NCBI RefSeq assembly: GCF_042434745.1
Contig: NZ_JBHLSS010000047.1
Origin: Azotobacter paspali
GTDB taxonomy: Bacteria; Pseudomonadota; Gammaproteobacteria; Pseudomonadales; Pseudomonadaceae
DNA length: 64,000 bases
Direction: 5' to 3' (one strand)
Numbering within the stretch: the stretch's first letter is position 1; the number at the start of each line of letters is the position of its first letter. Below, piece by piece: positions 8,994 to 18,180 of this stretch. The notes under the pieces are model-generated. The model was not told where the DNA came from. It was given only the letters and a program-made list of their open reading frames with translations, and made no database searches. The position numbers and the translations under genes are program-made.

Positions 8994-10046
8994 TCATTCG
9001 GCATGGCCAGTGGCATCATAGTCGGGCCAGAAGCCCTGCAATCCCCGGCGTTCGATGGCGCTGTCGACGAAGCGCGGCTCCACCCAGTCGTCCACGCGAA
9101 ACGGTTGGCGAATCAGGCGTAGTCCTGCGGCCCGTTCGACACTGTCCTGGAAGCTGGCACGCAGGAAGCCGTCCAGCCGTGGCGAATTTCGGAAACGCAG
9201 GTCGTCTCCTTCGAATTCGCCCGCGAAGAGTTCCGCGGGAATCGAACTCTGCCCGGACAGCAATCCGATGTACTCGTTCAGATGCTCCGTGGCGGAGATC
9301 CAGGTGGCGTTTTCAACCAGCACATCTACCAGTTTCTGGGTCGCCTCGGGGTAGCGACGGATGAAGTCGGCGCTGGCGACAACCCCGGTCTGAGTGGTGG
9401 CGGCAAGGGATAATTGCTTGGTACCGAACGGGAACTCGATACCCTGTTTGCGCAGGGCGAGCACGCCCATGCCGGACCAGGTGGCGTCTATCTGTCTGGC
9501 GGCCAAGGCGGCGCGCGCGGCGCTCCAGTCGAGGCTGACGATCTTCAGGTCGCGTTCCTGGATACCGGCGCCGTCGAGGGCGCGGGCGAAGGACAACTGG
9601 TCGGCGGTGCCACGGTAGACCGAAACCCGCTTGCCGCGCAGGTCGGCCAGGCTGCGGATGGCCGATTCCGAAGTTACCGCCAGGTACATGTTGGCGCCAC
9701 GTCCGCCGAGGATCAGACGGGTGTCGAGGCCGCTGGCGCGGCCGATGATCGCGGCCAGATCGCCGAGTCCGGCGAAATCCAGTTGAGCGTTGGCGAAAGC
9801 TTCGTTGACCGCTGGACCCGCGCCCTTGAAGAAGTGCCATTCGATTTTCACGCCGTCGGCGGCGAAGGCCTTTTCCAGTTGCCCGCGAATATGCGCCAGG
9901 CCCAATAGGCCAGAGGTGAAGGGCTTGGCGCCGGCGCTTTGGTCCGGCGCGCCGATGCGAATGCTGGCCGGTTGTTCGGCGGTTTGGGCGATGGAGGCGG
10001 ACAAGCCCAGCAGGGCGCCGGCGAGGAGGGTGCGGATGCGGCTCAT
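8994..10046 (-). CDS. Second periplasmic sulfonate/sulfate-ester-binding protein
   Basis: A 350-residue solute-binding protein paralogous to the one at 3277. It has a signal peptide MSRIRTLLAGALLGLSASIAQTAEQ, then IRIGAPDQSAGAKPF, FFKGAGPAVNEAFANAQLDFAGLGD and SLADLRGKRVSVYRGTA. No permease or ATPase accompanies it, so it probably shares the AtsB/AtsC transporter encoded at 615-3007. It is followed on the plus strand by no partner gene and lies in the same direction as the second LysR gene, 153 bp downstream of that gene's stop. Substrate range is unknown; proximity to three arylsulfotransferase genes suggests aryl sulfates. Confidence 0.85.
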   Translation of the reverse strand: MSRIRTLLAGALLGLSASIAQTAEQPASIRIGAPDQSAGAKPFTSGLLGLAHIRGQLEKAFAADGVKIEWHFFKGAGPAVNEAFANAQLDFAGLGDLAAIIGRASGLDTRLILGGRGANMYLAVTSESAIRSLADLRGKRVSVYRGTADQLSFARALDGAGIQERDLKIVSLDWSAARAALAARQIDATWSGMGVLALRKQGIEFPFGTKQLSLAATTQTGVVASADFIRRYPEATQKLVDVLVENATWISATEHLNEYIGLLSGQSSIPAELFAGEFEGDDLRFRNSPRLDGFLRASFQDSVERAAGLRLIRQPFRVDDWVEPRFVDSAIERRGLQGFWPDYDATGHAE

Positions 10047-10199
10047 GGAACACTCCGGAGAACGGTTGACGAAAACGGCGAGCCGGGGGCCACGCCTGCC
10101 ATCTGCGATGTTTTTTATTTCAGGACCGGTCTCCGGAAGACGGCAATCGCATTATGGGAATATTTCATATGCGTGACGTGCATATCCCACCGCCCGCGG

Positions 10200-11153
10200 T
10201 CAGGCGTCGAAACCGGTCGACGGCAGGCCGGACAACCGTTCCGTGAGCGCGCGGTCGGTGTGTTCGATGCGGGCGATCATCGCCTGGGCCAGCGGCGAGA
10301 GCGTGCGCCCGTTGCGGCTGACGATTCCGTAGCGGGTGTGCAGCTCCTCCAGATGCTCGGGCAGATCCCGCGGGGTCAGGAGCCTGAGGTTGCCGCGCAG
10401 GATGTAGGGCTCCAGGTTGAGCGCATTGCCAATGCCGATGGCATCCGAATGCAGCACCACGTTGAGCAGCGCGTAGGAGTGCTCGCACTCCACGGCGGGC
10501 TGGAAGTCACGTCGACCGCTGTAATCCACCAATACCTTGCGAATGTTCGGCGGACGGAAGGTGGTGGCCAGCGGGAAGGCGAACAGCTCCCGGCAGGTCG
10601 GCGCCCCGGTTTGCGCCAGTGGGTGATCTTCCCGGCAGCAGAACGTCCAGCGCTGCGGTTGCAGGCGTACCACCCGGTAGTCGGGGTCGGCCTCGAAGCG
10701 ACGGGTGTCGGCGACGAAGAATTCAATTTCGCCGGCGATCAGGCGCGCATGCAGCTCCTGCCAATTATCGACCTGGAAATTCACCTGTGCCCTGGGATAG
10801 TCGGCGATGAAGCCGGCCACTGCCTGGGGCACCAGTTGCGCCGCCGGCGCAGGCCCGCAGCCGAAGCGCAACGCACCGCTCTCGGCGCCGTTCAGGCGGC
10901 CGATCTCGTCGTCCAGTTCCTGGGCCTGGCGAAGCAAACGCCGGGCATGCTCCAGCAGCACCAGACCCCGCTGGGTCGGCGGCAGATCCTTGCTACCCCG
11001 GTCGACCAGTTGGAAGCCGGCACTGTGTTCCAGGGACTGGATGCTGCGGCTGAAGGCGGACTGGGACAGGTTCACCGCCGCAGCGGCGGCAACGAAGCTG
11101 CGGTGCTCGGCGAGAGCCACGAAGTGGCGGAGCTGGCGAAGGTCGATATGCAT
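10200..11153 (-). CDS. Second LysR-type regulator
   Basis: A 317-residue LysR protein. The N-terminal helix-turn-helix is MHIDLRQLRHFVALAEHRSF... with VNLSQSAFSRSIQSLEHSAG. The effector domain shares landmarks with SftR at 4345, such as LRFGCGPAPAAQLVPQAVAGF and EIEFFVADTRRFEADP. It is divergent from the second receptor/arylsulfotransferase operon, with a 183-bp gap, so that operon is its likely target. The co-inducer may be adenosine 5'-phosphosulfate, sulfate or a sulfate ester, as for other sulfur LysR proteins; this is inference. Confidence 0.85.
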   Translation of the reverse strand: MHIDLRQLRHFVALAEHRSFVAAAAAVNLSQSAFSRSIQSLEHSAGFQLVDRGSKDLPPTQRGLVLLEHARRLLRQAQELDDEIGRLNGAESGALRFGCGPAPAAQLVPQAVAGFIADYPRAQVNFQVDNWQELHARLIAGEIEFFVADTRRFEADPDYRVVRLQPQRWTFCCREDHPLAQTGAPTCRELFAFPLATTFRPPNIRKVLVDYSGRRDFQPAVECEHSYALLNVVLHSDAIGIGNALNLEPYILRGNLRLLTPRDLPEHLEELHTRYGIVSRNGRTLSPLAQAMIARIEHTDRALTERLSGLPSTGFDA

Positions 11154-11336
11154 TTTCTACATGGAAACTTTCGATCAAATGCAATTGCTGCAAGGGGAGA
11201 CGTTTTTTATAAAGGCACGAGCTTATTTCCTAAAAATATAAATTTTCGATATTTATATATTTTTATGTAATAAGGGTGCCGTTTCGATACATTTCCGCCA
11301 TCGGGAATGCTCGCTGGATCTTTCAAGGAGCATTTC
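11154..11336. promoter_or_regulatory. Divergent control region for LysR2 and receptor2-arylsulfotransferase operon
   Basis: A 183-bp gap with a pronounced AT-rich tract (about 11205-11272, including AAATATAAATTTTCGATATT) resembling the AT-rich blocks upstream of atsR and sftP. The receptor ribosome-binding site AAGGAG lies at 11325-11330. LysR sites are expected, but no exact site was called. Confidence 0.45.
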
Positions 11337-13700
11337 ATGGTTTTGCAACCCCGCAGGAGACCCCACGCCTTCGCCAGGCCGAACCAGCTGTACGCCGTGC
11401 TGCTGTTGAGCGGTACCAGCCTGATACCGGATTCGGTAGTTCTGGCCGACACCGATAACGATCCGATTCCGGTCCGGAGCGCACAGGCCGGCGAAGAGCC
11501 GCGCCTGGGAGCCGTTACCGTCAATGCCCGGCGCCGCGAGGAAAGCGCCCAGGACGTGCCGACGCCGATCAGCGTGCTCGATGGGCAGACCCTGGAGAAT
11601 CAGCGTATCTACCGCGTGCAGGATCTGCAGCAGTTGGTGCCCAGCGTGAATGTCTCTTACGTTCACGCGCGTCAGTCGAGCATCTCGATCCGCGGCCTGG
11701 GCAACAACCCGGCCAGCGACGGGCTGGAGCCGGCGGTCGGGACCTACCTGGACAACGTCTACCTGGGGCGCCCCGGCATGGCCGTGTTCGACCTGCTGGA
11801 CGTGGAACAGATCGACGTGCTGCGCGGTCCGCAGGGCACGCTGTTCGGCAAGAACACCACGGCGGGGGTGGTCAACATCAGCACCCGCAAGCCGACTTTC
11901 CACCCTGAGCGCAGCGTCGAGATTTCCGGTGGCGAGGACGGTTATTTCCAGATTAAGGGCAGCGTCTCTGGCCCCTTGAACGACACGCTGGCGGGGCGTC
12001 TGTCGGCCTACCGCACCCGCGACGACGGCTACGTGAAGAACATTCACGACGGCGACGATCTCAACGGTGGTGCGCGCCAGGGCTTGCGCAGCCAGTTGCT
12101 CTGGCGGCCGAGCGAAACCTTCAACCTGCGCTGGATCGGCGAATACAACGAGGAGGACTCCGACAACGGCGTTCTCACCCTCTACAGCACCGGCCCGACC
12201 ATCGACGGCGTCAACCGCTACGAGCAGCGCGCGGCGGCGGCGGGCGCCAGGCTGGTCAAGGCCAGGGCGCGCAAGGTCGACTTCGATTCCGATCAGCAGG
12301 TCACCGTGTTCCAGGGCGGCACTTCCCTGGAGGCCAACTGGACCCTGCCCAACGATTTCACCCTGACCTCGATCAGCGCCTACCGTTGGTGGGATTTCAC
12401 CCCGCGCAACGACGACGGACTGAACGTTCCGGCCTCGATCAACGCCGGCGTCGAGGTGCGCGACAAGCAGTATTCGCAAGAGATCCGCCTGGCCTCGCCG
12501 ACGGGCGACGCCTTCGATTATGTGCTCGGGGCCTACTGGTTCAAGCAGGATCTGGACAACAAGTCATTCAACTATTACGGCCCGCTGGCCGACATCTGGA
12601 ACGGCACTGTGAGCGGCGCGCTGGCCAACGTCACCAGCATCGGCGACGGCCACATCGAGACCGACAGCTATGCGCTGTTCGCCCAGGGCAACTGGCACCT
12701 GACTCCCAGGCTGGACCTGACCATCGGCATCCGTGGCACCTATGAGGAGAAGGACTCCTGGGTAAGGCGCGACGCTCCACGCGGCGGCGACGCGGTGAGC
12801 GGGGCGGCGGCCACCCAGCGCAACAACCGGGCCGGGGCCTACGATTCCGGCGATCTCAGCCAATACACCTTCAGCCCGTCCGGCCTGCTCAGCCTGAGCT
12901 ATCGCTTCAGCGACCGCTGGCTCGGCTATGCGTCCTTGTCTCATGGCGAGAAATCCGGCGGCGTCAACCTGACCGTGGGCAGTGCCCCCAGCGCCGGTGC
13001 GGATTCGCTGCTGGTGGGCACGGAGCGGGTCAACAACGCCGAGCTGGGTTTCAAGAGCACGTTGCTCGATGGCACCTTGCTGTTCAACGCCAACGTCTTC
13101 TGGACCCAGGTGCACGGTTATCAGGCCAATGCCTACGACCATGCGACGCGCACTTCGTACCTGACCAATGCGGGCGATGTGCGCTCGCGTGGCCTTGAGG
13201 TGGAAACCACTTGGCGACCGCTGCGGGGGCTCACGATCAACGCCAACGGCTCGTACAACGACGTCCGTTACACCAAGTACGAGGACGCGCCCTGTCCGCC
13301 CGAGGTGGGCTTGCGGAGCAAAGCCCCGGCTTCCTGCGATCTCACCGGTCATCGCGTGGTCGGCGCCTCGCGCTGGATCGCCAACCTCAACGGCCATTAT
13401 CAGTGGGCGCTGAACAATGGCCTGCAACCCTACCTGAACGCCAGTTACGCCTTCCGCTACCGGGCAGTCGGAACCATCGACGATTCCGAATACGGCCAGA
13501 TTCCCAGCTATGCGGTGGTCAACCTGTCCAGCGGCCTGCGTGGCGACCTGGGCGACGGCCAGTGGGATGTCTCGCTGTGGCTGAAGAACGCCTTCGACAA
13601 GACCTATTACACCAGCCTGTGGAATTCCGCCAACGGCGGCTACGCCGGCGTGCTCGGCACGCCGCGCACTTTGGGCCTGACCGCCCGCTACGACTTCTGA
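11337..13700 (+). CDS. Second TonB-dependent receptor, paralogue of SftP
   Basis: A 787-residue TonB-dependent receptor. The ATG at 11337 is chosen because AAGGAG lies 6 bases before it; an upstream in-frame ATG at 11307 lacks this. It has a signal-like N-terminus, the TonB-box region LGAVTVNARRREESAQDVP, a plug with VEQIDVLRGPQGTLFGKNTTAGVVN, and a barrel ending LTARYDF. It is near-identical to the receptor at 5591 over long stretches and differs mainly at the N-terminus and in some loops (for example around the W-N-G-T-V segment at residues 420-430). It heads an apparent operon with three arylsulfotransferase genes (11-bp gap to the next), which suggests uptake of their aryl-sulfate substrates. 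Confidence 0.87.
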   Translation: MVLQPRRRPHAFARPNQLYAVLLLSGTSLIPDSVVLADTDNDPIPVRSAQAGEEPRLGAVTVNARRREESAQDVPTPISVLDGQTLENQRIYRVQDLQQLVPSVNVSYVHARQSSISIRGLGNNPASDGLEPAVGTYLDNVYLGRPGMAVFDLLDVEQIDVLRGPQGTLFGKNTTAGVVNISTRKPTFHPERSVEISGGEDGYFQIKGSVSGPLNDTLAGRLSAYRTRDDGYVKNIHDGDDLNGGARQGLRSQLLWRPSETFNLRWIGEYNEEDSDNGVLTLYSTGPTIDGVNRYEQRAAAAGARLVKARARKVDFDSDQQVTVFQGGTSLEANWTLPNDFTLTSISAYRWWDFTPRNDDGLNVPASINAGVEVRDKQYSQEIRLASPTGDAFDYVLGAYWFKQDLDNKSFNYYGPLADIWNGTVSGALANVTSIGDGHIETDSYALFAQGNWHLTPRLDLTIGIRGTYEEKDSWVRRDAPRGGDAVSGAAATQRNNRAGAYDSGDLSQYTFSPSGLLSLSYRFSDRWLGYASLSHGEKSGGVNLTVGSAPSAGADSLLVGTERVNNAELGFKSTLLDGTLLFNANVFWTQVHGYQANAYDHATRTSYLTNAGDVRSRGLEVETTWRPLRGLTINANGSYNDVRYTKYEDAPCPPEVGLRSKAPASCDLTGHRVVGASRWIANLNGHYQWALNNGLQPYLNASYAFRYRAVGTIDDSEYGQIPSYAVVNLSSGLRGDLGDGQWDVSLWLKNAFDKTYYTSLWNSANGGYAGVLGTPRTLGLTARYDF

Positions 13701-13711
13701 GGAGTTCATCC

Positions 13712-15064
13712 ATGCATGCCATGCGCAAAACCTTGGCGCTTTCCGTCGCCCTGGTCAGTACCGCCATCGCCGCCGCGCCCAGCGTTTATCCCACCGGCGT
13801 GACCCTCTACGACCCGGCCAAGGCCCACAACACCTACGTGATCTTCAGCGCTCCGGACCAGCAGACCCGACTGATCGACATGAACGGCAACCTGGTACGT
13901 AGCTGGGACAAGGCCGGCTTCCCGGCCACCCCGATCGACCCGCGGCTCATCGGCGGCAAGCGCGGCCATATCTTTGTGCAACTGGAGGCGGTGGCCGAGC
14001 CGGGTAAGCTGGCCTCGATGGGCAACGGCCTGCGTAACAGGACGATCGGAGAACTGGACTGGAACGGCGAAGCCGTCTGGCAGTGGGGGGCACAGGCGCC
14101 GGGCGGCGCCGCTCACCAGCACCATGACCAACGCCGGCTGGCCAATGGCAACACTCTGGTGCTAGCCAACAAGTTGCACCCGGTTCCGGGCTTCGCCGTA
14201 CCCGAAGTGATCGACGATGCGATCTACGAGGTCGACCCCGAGGGCAACATCGTGTGGTCCTGGACCGCCTCCGAACATTTGGAGGAGTTCGGTTTCACGC
14301 CCGAGCAACTGGAACTGGTGCGCGCCAGCAAGAACCCGGACGTGCTGCACATCAACAACTTGGCCCCGGTCGGTCCCAACACGTGGTTCGATGGCGGCGA
14401 CCAGCGCTTCCACCCGGACAATCTGGTGGTCGACTCCCGCGAGGGCAACTTCATCGCCATCATCGACAAGGCCACGGGCAAAGTGGCATGGCGGCTCGGA
14501 CCCGATCTGCCGCCACTCGACTGGCGTGCGCCGGCCAAGGTGCCGCGCCCGGCGGACCAGTTCATCGGCCAGCACGATGCCCATATCATTCCCGCCGGCC
14601 TACCCGGTGCCGGCAACCTGCTGGTGTTCGACAACCGGGGCGAGGCCGGCTACCCACGTGCGCCGCTGGGTCTTCTGAGCGGTTCGCGGGTGCTGGAAAT
14701 CGATCCGATCAAGGGCGAGATCGTCTGGCAATACACCGCCGCCGATTCCGCCCAGCCGGGTTGGGCCTTTTACAGCGCCTTCATCAGCAGCGCGCGGCGC
14801 CTGCCCAATGGCAACACGTTGATCGACGAGGGCAAGTTCGGCCGCGTGTTTCAGGTCACCCCGGCGGGCGAGATCGTCTGGGAATACGTCAGCCCCTACT
14901 TCGGCAAGGCGCCGGGCGGCGATGCCAGGAGCAACTGGATCTACCGAGCCCTGCCGGTGCCCTATGACTGGGTGCCCGAAGGCACGCCGCGCAGCGAGCG
15001 GGCGGTCGTGCCGCCAGAGCTGGGGGCTTTCCACATCGGCCAGAAGGATGCCGGCCATGACTGA
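13712..15064 (+). CDS. Arylsulfotransferase-family protein 1 (exported)
   Basis: A 450-residue protein of the arylsulfotransferase (ASST) beta-propeller family. These enzymes move the sulfuryl group from an aryl sulfate to a phenolic acceptor through a sulfo-histidine. It has a signal peptide (MRKTLALSVALVSTAIAAAPS), so it is periplasmic. Repeated propeller phrases are visible (RLANGNTLVLANK, EVDPEGNIVWSW, EIDPIKGEIVWQY, RRLPNGNTLIDEG). Candidate catalytic histidines lie in AHQHHDQRR, DVLHINNL and GQHDAHII. It starts 11 bp after the receptor gene with GAGGAG upstream and overlaps the next gene by 8 bases. The longer open frame starting at 13211 lies out of frame inside the receptor gene and was rejected. 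Confidence 0.82.
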   Translation: MHAMRKTLALSVALVSTAIAAAPSVYPTGVTLYDPAKAHNTYVIFSAPDQQTRLIDMNGNLVRSWDKAGFPATPIDPRLIGGKRGHIFVQLEAVAEPGKLASMGNGLRNRTIGELDWNGEAVWQWGAQAPGGAAHQHHDQRRLANGNTLVLANKLHPVPGFAVPEVIDDAIYEVDPEGNIVWSWTASEHLEEFGFTPEQLELVRASKNPDVLHINNLAPVGPNTWFDGGDQRFHPDNLVVDSREGNFIAIIDKATGKVAWRLGPDLPPLDWRAPAKVPRPADQFIGQHDAHIIPAGLPGAGNLLVFDNRGEAGYPRAPLGLLSGSRVLEIDPIKGEIVWQYTAADSAQPGWAFYSAFISSARRLPNGNTLIDEGKFGRVFQVTPAGEIVWEYVSPYFGKAPGGDARSNWIYRALPVPYDWVPEGTPRSERAVVPPELGAFHIGQKDAGHD

Positions 15065-16298
15065 CAGTCCCCGCGTCCCGGCAGTCTATCCCAGTGGCGT
15101 GACCCGTTACGATCCCGACAAGGCCTGGCAGGGTTACGTCCTGTTCGCCGCCCTGGACCAGCGCAGCTACCTGATCGATCTGCAAGGCCGGGTAATCAAT
15201 CGCTGGGACTACTACGGCCAGCCCACTGCCCTGATCGACCCGGCCATGAACGGCGGCCGCAAGGGGCATGTGCTGGTGCGCTACGAGTTGCGCCGGCAGC
15301 AGGACCCGCGCGCGCTCGGCAACGGCCTGAACGTCCACGCGATTGCCGAACTGGACTGGCACGGCCGACCGGTATGGATCTGGGGCGATCAGGCGCCGGG
15401 CGGTTCGGCGCGCCAGCACCACGACTGGCAGCGCCTGGCCAACGGCAACACCCTGTTGCTGGCCAACAAGCTGCAGCGGATTCCCGGTTTCCGTCTGGAC
15501 GAAAGCATCGACGACATCATTTACGAGGTCGATCCGCAAGGTCGCGTGGTGTGGCAATGGCTGGCCTCGGAACATCTGCAGGAGTTCGGTTTCACGCCCG
15601 AGCAACTGGAGCTGGTACGCAACACAGAACATGCCGACTACCTGCACCTGAACAACCTCAAGGTGCTGGGGCCGAACAAGTGGCATGAGCAAGGCGATGC
15701 GCGTTTTCATCCGGACAACCTGATCATCGATTCCCGCGAGGCCAATTTCATCGCCATCGTCGACAAGCAAAGCGGCAAGGTGGTGTGGAACCTGGGACCC
15801 AATTACCCGCGGCTGACTCGGGAGAACCAGTTTTCTCCACGGCTGCCGCGTCCGGTCGACCAGTTGGCGGGACTCCACGATGCCCACTTGATCCCCCAAG
15901 GTCTGCCCGGTGCCGGCAACCTGCTGGTATTCGATAACCAGGGTGGGTCCGGCTATCCGCCGGTACACCTGGGGGTAATGCCCGGTTCGCGGGTGCTGGA
16001 GATCGACCCGATCCGCAAGGAGATCGTCTGGCAGTACAGCGCGCTCGATTCCGGCCAGCCGGTCTGGAATTTCTACAGCTCCTTCATCAGCAGCGCCCGA
16101 CGCCTGCCGAACGGCAACACCCTGATCGACGAGGGCATGACCGGGCGCATCTTCCAGGTCACCTCGGACAGCGAGATCGTCTGGGAATACATCAGTCCCT
16201 ATTTTGGCGACTTCCTCGGTGGCTGCCGGAGCAATTTCGTCTATCGCGCCCAGCCGGTGCCCTTCGCCTGGGTTCCGGATGACCCGGTCGGCCACTGA
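15057..16298 (+). CDS. Arylsulfotransferase-family protein 2 (no signal peptide)
   Basis: A 413-residue paralogue of the preceding protein, sharing its order of motifs: ARQHHDWQRLANGNTLLLANK, EFGFTPEQLELVRN, DYLHLNNL, FHPDNLIIDSREANFIAI, LHDAHLIP and RRLPNGNTLIDEG. The ATG at 15057 overlaps the upstream gene by 8 bases and begins directly at the mature-like sequence (PAVYPSGVTRYDP), matching residue about 24 of its neighbour. It therefore has no recognisable signal peptide and would be cytoplasmic unless exported by another route. Tandem duplication of an ASST gene is the simplest origin. Substrate unknown. Confidence 0.8.
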   Translation: MTDSPRVPAVYPSGVTRYDPDKAWQGYVLFAALDQRSYLIDLQGRVINRWDYYGQPTALIDPAMNGGRKGHVLVRYELRRQQDPRALGNGLNVHAIAELDWHGRPVWIWGDQAPGGSARQHHDWQRLANGNTLLLANKLQRIPGFRLDESIDDIIYEVDPQGRVVWQWLASEHLQEFGFTPEQLELVRNTEHADYLHLNNLKVLGPNKWHEQGDARFHPDNLIIDSREANFIAIVDKQSGKVVWNLGPNYPRLTRENQFSPRLPRPVDQLAGLHDAHLIPQGLPGAGNLLVFDNQGGSGYPPVHLGVMPGSRVLEIDPIRKEIVWQYSALDSGQPVWNFYSSFISSARRLPNGNTLIDEGMTGRIFQVTSDSEIVWEYISPYFGDFLGGCRSNFVYRAQPVPFAWVPDDPVGH

Positions 16299-16407
16299 GT
16301 TTCCCCTGCCGGTTCGGCTTCCGGGCGCCGCTGCAGGCGTTCGACGCGCCCGAGGCGTTCTCCGAGCCGGTTTTCCCGTGCAAGCATGCCAATCCAAGGA
16401 AACCACC

Positions 16408-18180
16408 ATGAGCCATTTTGAACAACACAGCTCCCCACCGTCCTCCACCCATCCGGAGCTCGGCGCACAGACCGAACAGGCGTTGCCCAAAGGCGCCTGC
16501 CTGACTGCCCGAATTCCTGACAGCGACGACGCCAAGCTGGGCGCCATCGTCGTCAACCCGTACCGCCTGGCTCCGTTGACCGCCGTCATCCGCGACGGGG
16601 GCCAGCGCATCTCCCAGGCGCGGGTGCGGGTCAAAGGACGCGGCGAGGGAGGGGTGGACATCGATTACGCGGTCGAGGATCGCACTCTCTGGACCCACGG
16701 CGGCATCCCGGTGTTCGGTCTCTACCCGGACCATCGCAACGAAGTCGAGGTGGCCTACAGCCTGGACGGCGAACGCATTCGCGAGCGTTACTTCATCTAT
16801 GCTCCGGCGGTGCGTCTGCCGGTGGTGGCCAGTCAGGAAAGCGCGCTGCCACGGGTCGAGCCGCTGAAGGTTGCGCCGCACCTGAAAAAGCGCCTGTACC
16901 TGTTCAACCACCTGCTCACCGAGATTCCCGGTAGCAACCGCCTGCTGAGGTGGAACGCTCCGGGCGGCGCCGCCGAGTGGGACTCGGTGGGGATCAATTG
17001 GATCGCCGACAGCAACGGCGACGTGCGCTGGTACCTGGACATCGAACAGATCCACGACTCCACCCGCAAGGATGGGCTGGGGGCGAGCATGGGCTTCCAG
17101 CAGACCCGCGACGGCCACCTGATCTGGGGCCAGGGCCAGCGCTACTACAAGCACGACCTGCTGGGCCGCACGATCTGGGCGCGCACCTTGCCGGAGAAGT
17201 TCGCCGACTTCTCCCATGAGATCCGCGAGACCGAAAAAGGTACCTACCTGTTGCGGGTCGGTACCAGCGACTATCGTCGCGCCGACGGAAAGCGGGTGCG
17301 CTCGATCCGCGACCACATCCTGGAAGTCGACCAGAACGGCGATGTGGTGGACTTCTGGGACCTGAATCGAATCCTCGACCCCTATCGCGCCGAACTGCTG
17401 CACACCCTAGGACGGGCCGCAGTGTTGCTGCCCGAGGGCGTCGCCAGAAGTGACGATCTGCTGAGCAACGAACGTAACGAAGGCGATGTCCTGCCGTTCG
17501 GCGACACTCCCGGTGTCGGCACCGGGCGCAATTGGGCCCACGTCAACGCCATCGAGCACGATCCGGCCGACGACAGCATCATCGTCTCCGCCCGTCACCA
17601 GGGGGTGGCCAAGATCGGGCGCGACAAACAGGTGAAATGGCTGCTGGCCGATCCGCGAGGATGGAGCAGCGCCCTGCGGGCCAAGGTGCTTACGCCGGTA
17701 AACGCCGCTGGCGAGGTGTTGGCGCAGAATCCCGACGGCAGTTATCCCGAAGGCTTCGACTGGTCCTGGACCCAGCACACCGCCTGGCTCAGCAGCAAGG
17801 GAACGCTCACCGTGTTCGATAACGGCTGGGGCCGCAACCTGGCGCCCACCCGCCTGGAAGGCAACTACAGCCGGGCGGTGGAATACCGCATAGACGAGAA
17901 GAAGGGCACCGTGCAGCAACTCTGGGAGTTCGGCAAGGAGCGCGGCGACGCCTGGTACAGCCCGATCACCTCGGTGGTGGAGTACCGCCCGGAATCCGAC
18001 ACCCTGCTGATCTACTCGGCGGCGGTCGGGCATCTGACACCACAGCGGCTGACCCGGCCGGTGCTCAGCGAAGTGAAGTACGGCACCCAGGAAGTGCTTA
18101 GCGAATTTCGTGTGGTCAGCGGCCAGCCGGGCAACGTCGGTTACCGGGCGCTGGTGATCGATCTGGAGCGGGTGTTCTGA
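16408..18180 (+). CDS. assT: Aryl-sulfate sulfotransferase, AssT type
   Basis: A 590-residue protein matching the architecture of E. coli AssT. The sulfo-histidine motif TQHTAW places the catalytic His at residue 457. Partner histidines are at 378 (RNWAHVN) and 270 (DFSHEI), corresponding to H436, H356 and H252 of E. coli. VRSIRDHILEVDQNGDVVD and HQGVAKIGRDKQVKWLL are also conserved. Two features differ from E. coli: no signal peptide follows the ATG at 16408 (AAGGA at 16396), and the cysteine pair just before the catalytic His is absent (the stretch reads EVLAQNPDGSYPEGFDW). Both suit a cytoplasmic or disulfide-independent enzyme. It lies last in the receptor2 operon, 109 bp after the second ASST gene. 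Confidence 0.87.
   Translation: MSHFEQHSSPPSSTHPELGAQTEQALPKGACLTARIPDSDDAKLGAIVVNPYRLAPLTAVIRDGGQRISQARVRVKGRGEGGVDIDYAVEDRTLWTHGGIPVFGLYPDHRNEVEVAYSLDGERIRERYFIYAPAVRLPVVASQESALPRVEPLKVAPHLKKRLYLFNHLLTEIPGSNRLLRWNAPGGAAEWDSVGINWIADSNGDVRWYLDIEQIHDSTRKDGLGASMGFQQTRDGHLIWGQGQRYYKHDLLGRTIWARTLPEKFADFSHEIRETEKGTYLLRVGTSDYRRADGKRVRSIRDHILEVDQNGDVVDFWDLNRILDPYRAELLHTLGRAAVLLPEGVARSDDLLSNERNEGDVLPFGDTPGVGTGRNWAHVNAIEHDPADDSIIVSARHQGVAKIGRDKQVKWLLADPRGWSSALRAKVLTPVNAAGEVLAQNPDGSYPEGFDWSWTQHTAWLSSKGTLTVFDNGWGRNLAPTRLEGNYSRAVEYRIDEKKGTVQQLWEFGKERGDAWYSPITSVVEYRPESDTLLIYSAAVGHLTPQRLTRPVLSEVKYGTQEVLSEFRVVSGQPGNVGYRALVIDLERVF

Noticed and set aside
13211..13711. Longer N-terminus for the first arylsulfotransferase
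   Set aside because: It would lie out of frame inside the receptor gene; the ATG at 13712 begins a proper signal peptide after GAGGAG.
14889..16661. 590-codon open frame opposite the arylsulfotransferase genes
   Set aside because: Antisense shadow; the plus-strand proteins carry clear family motifs.
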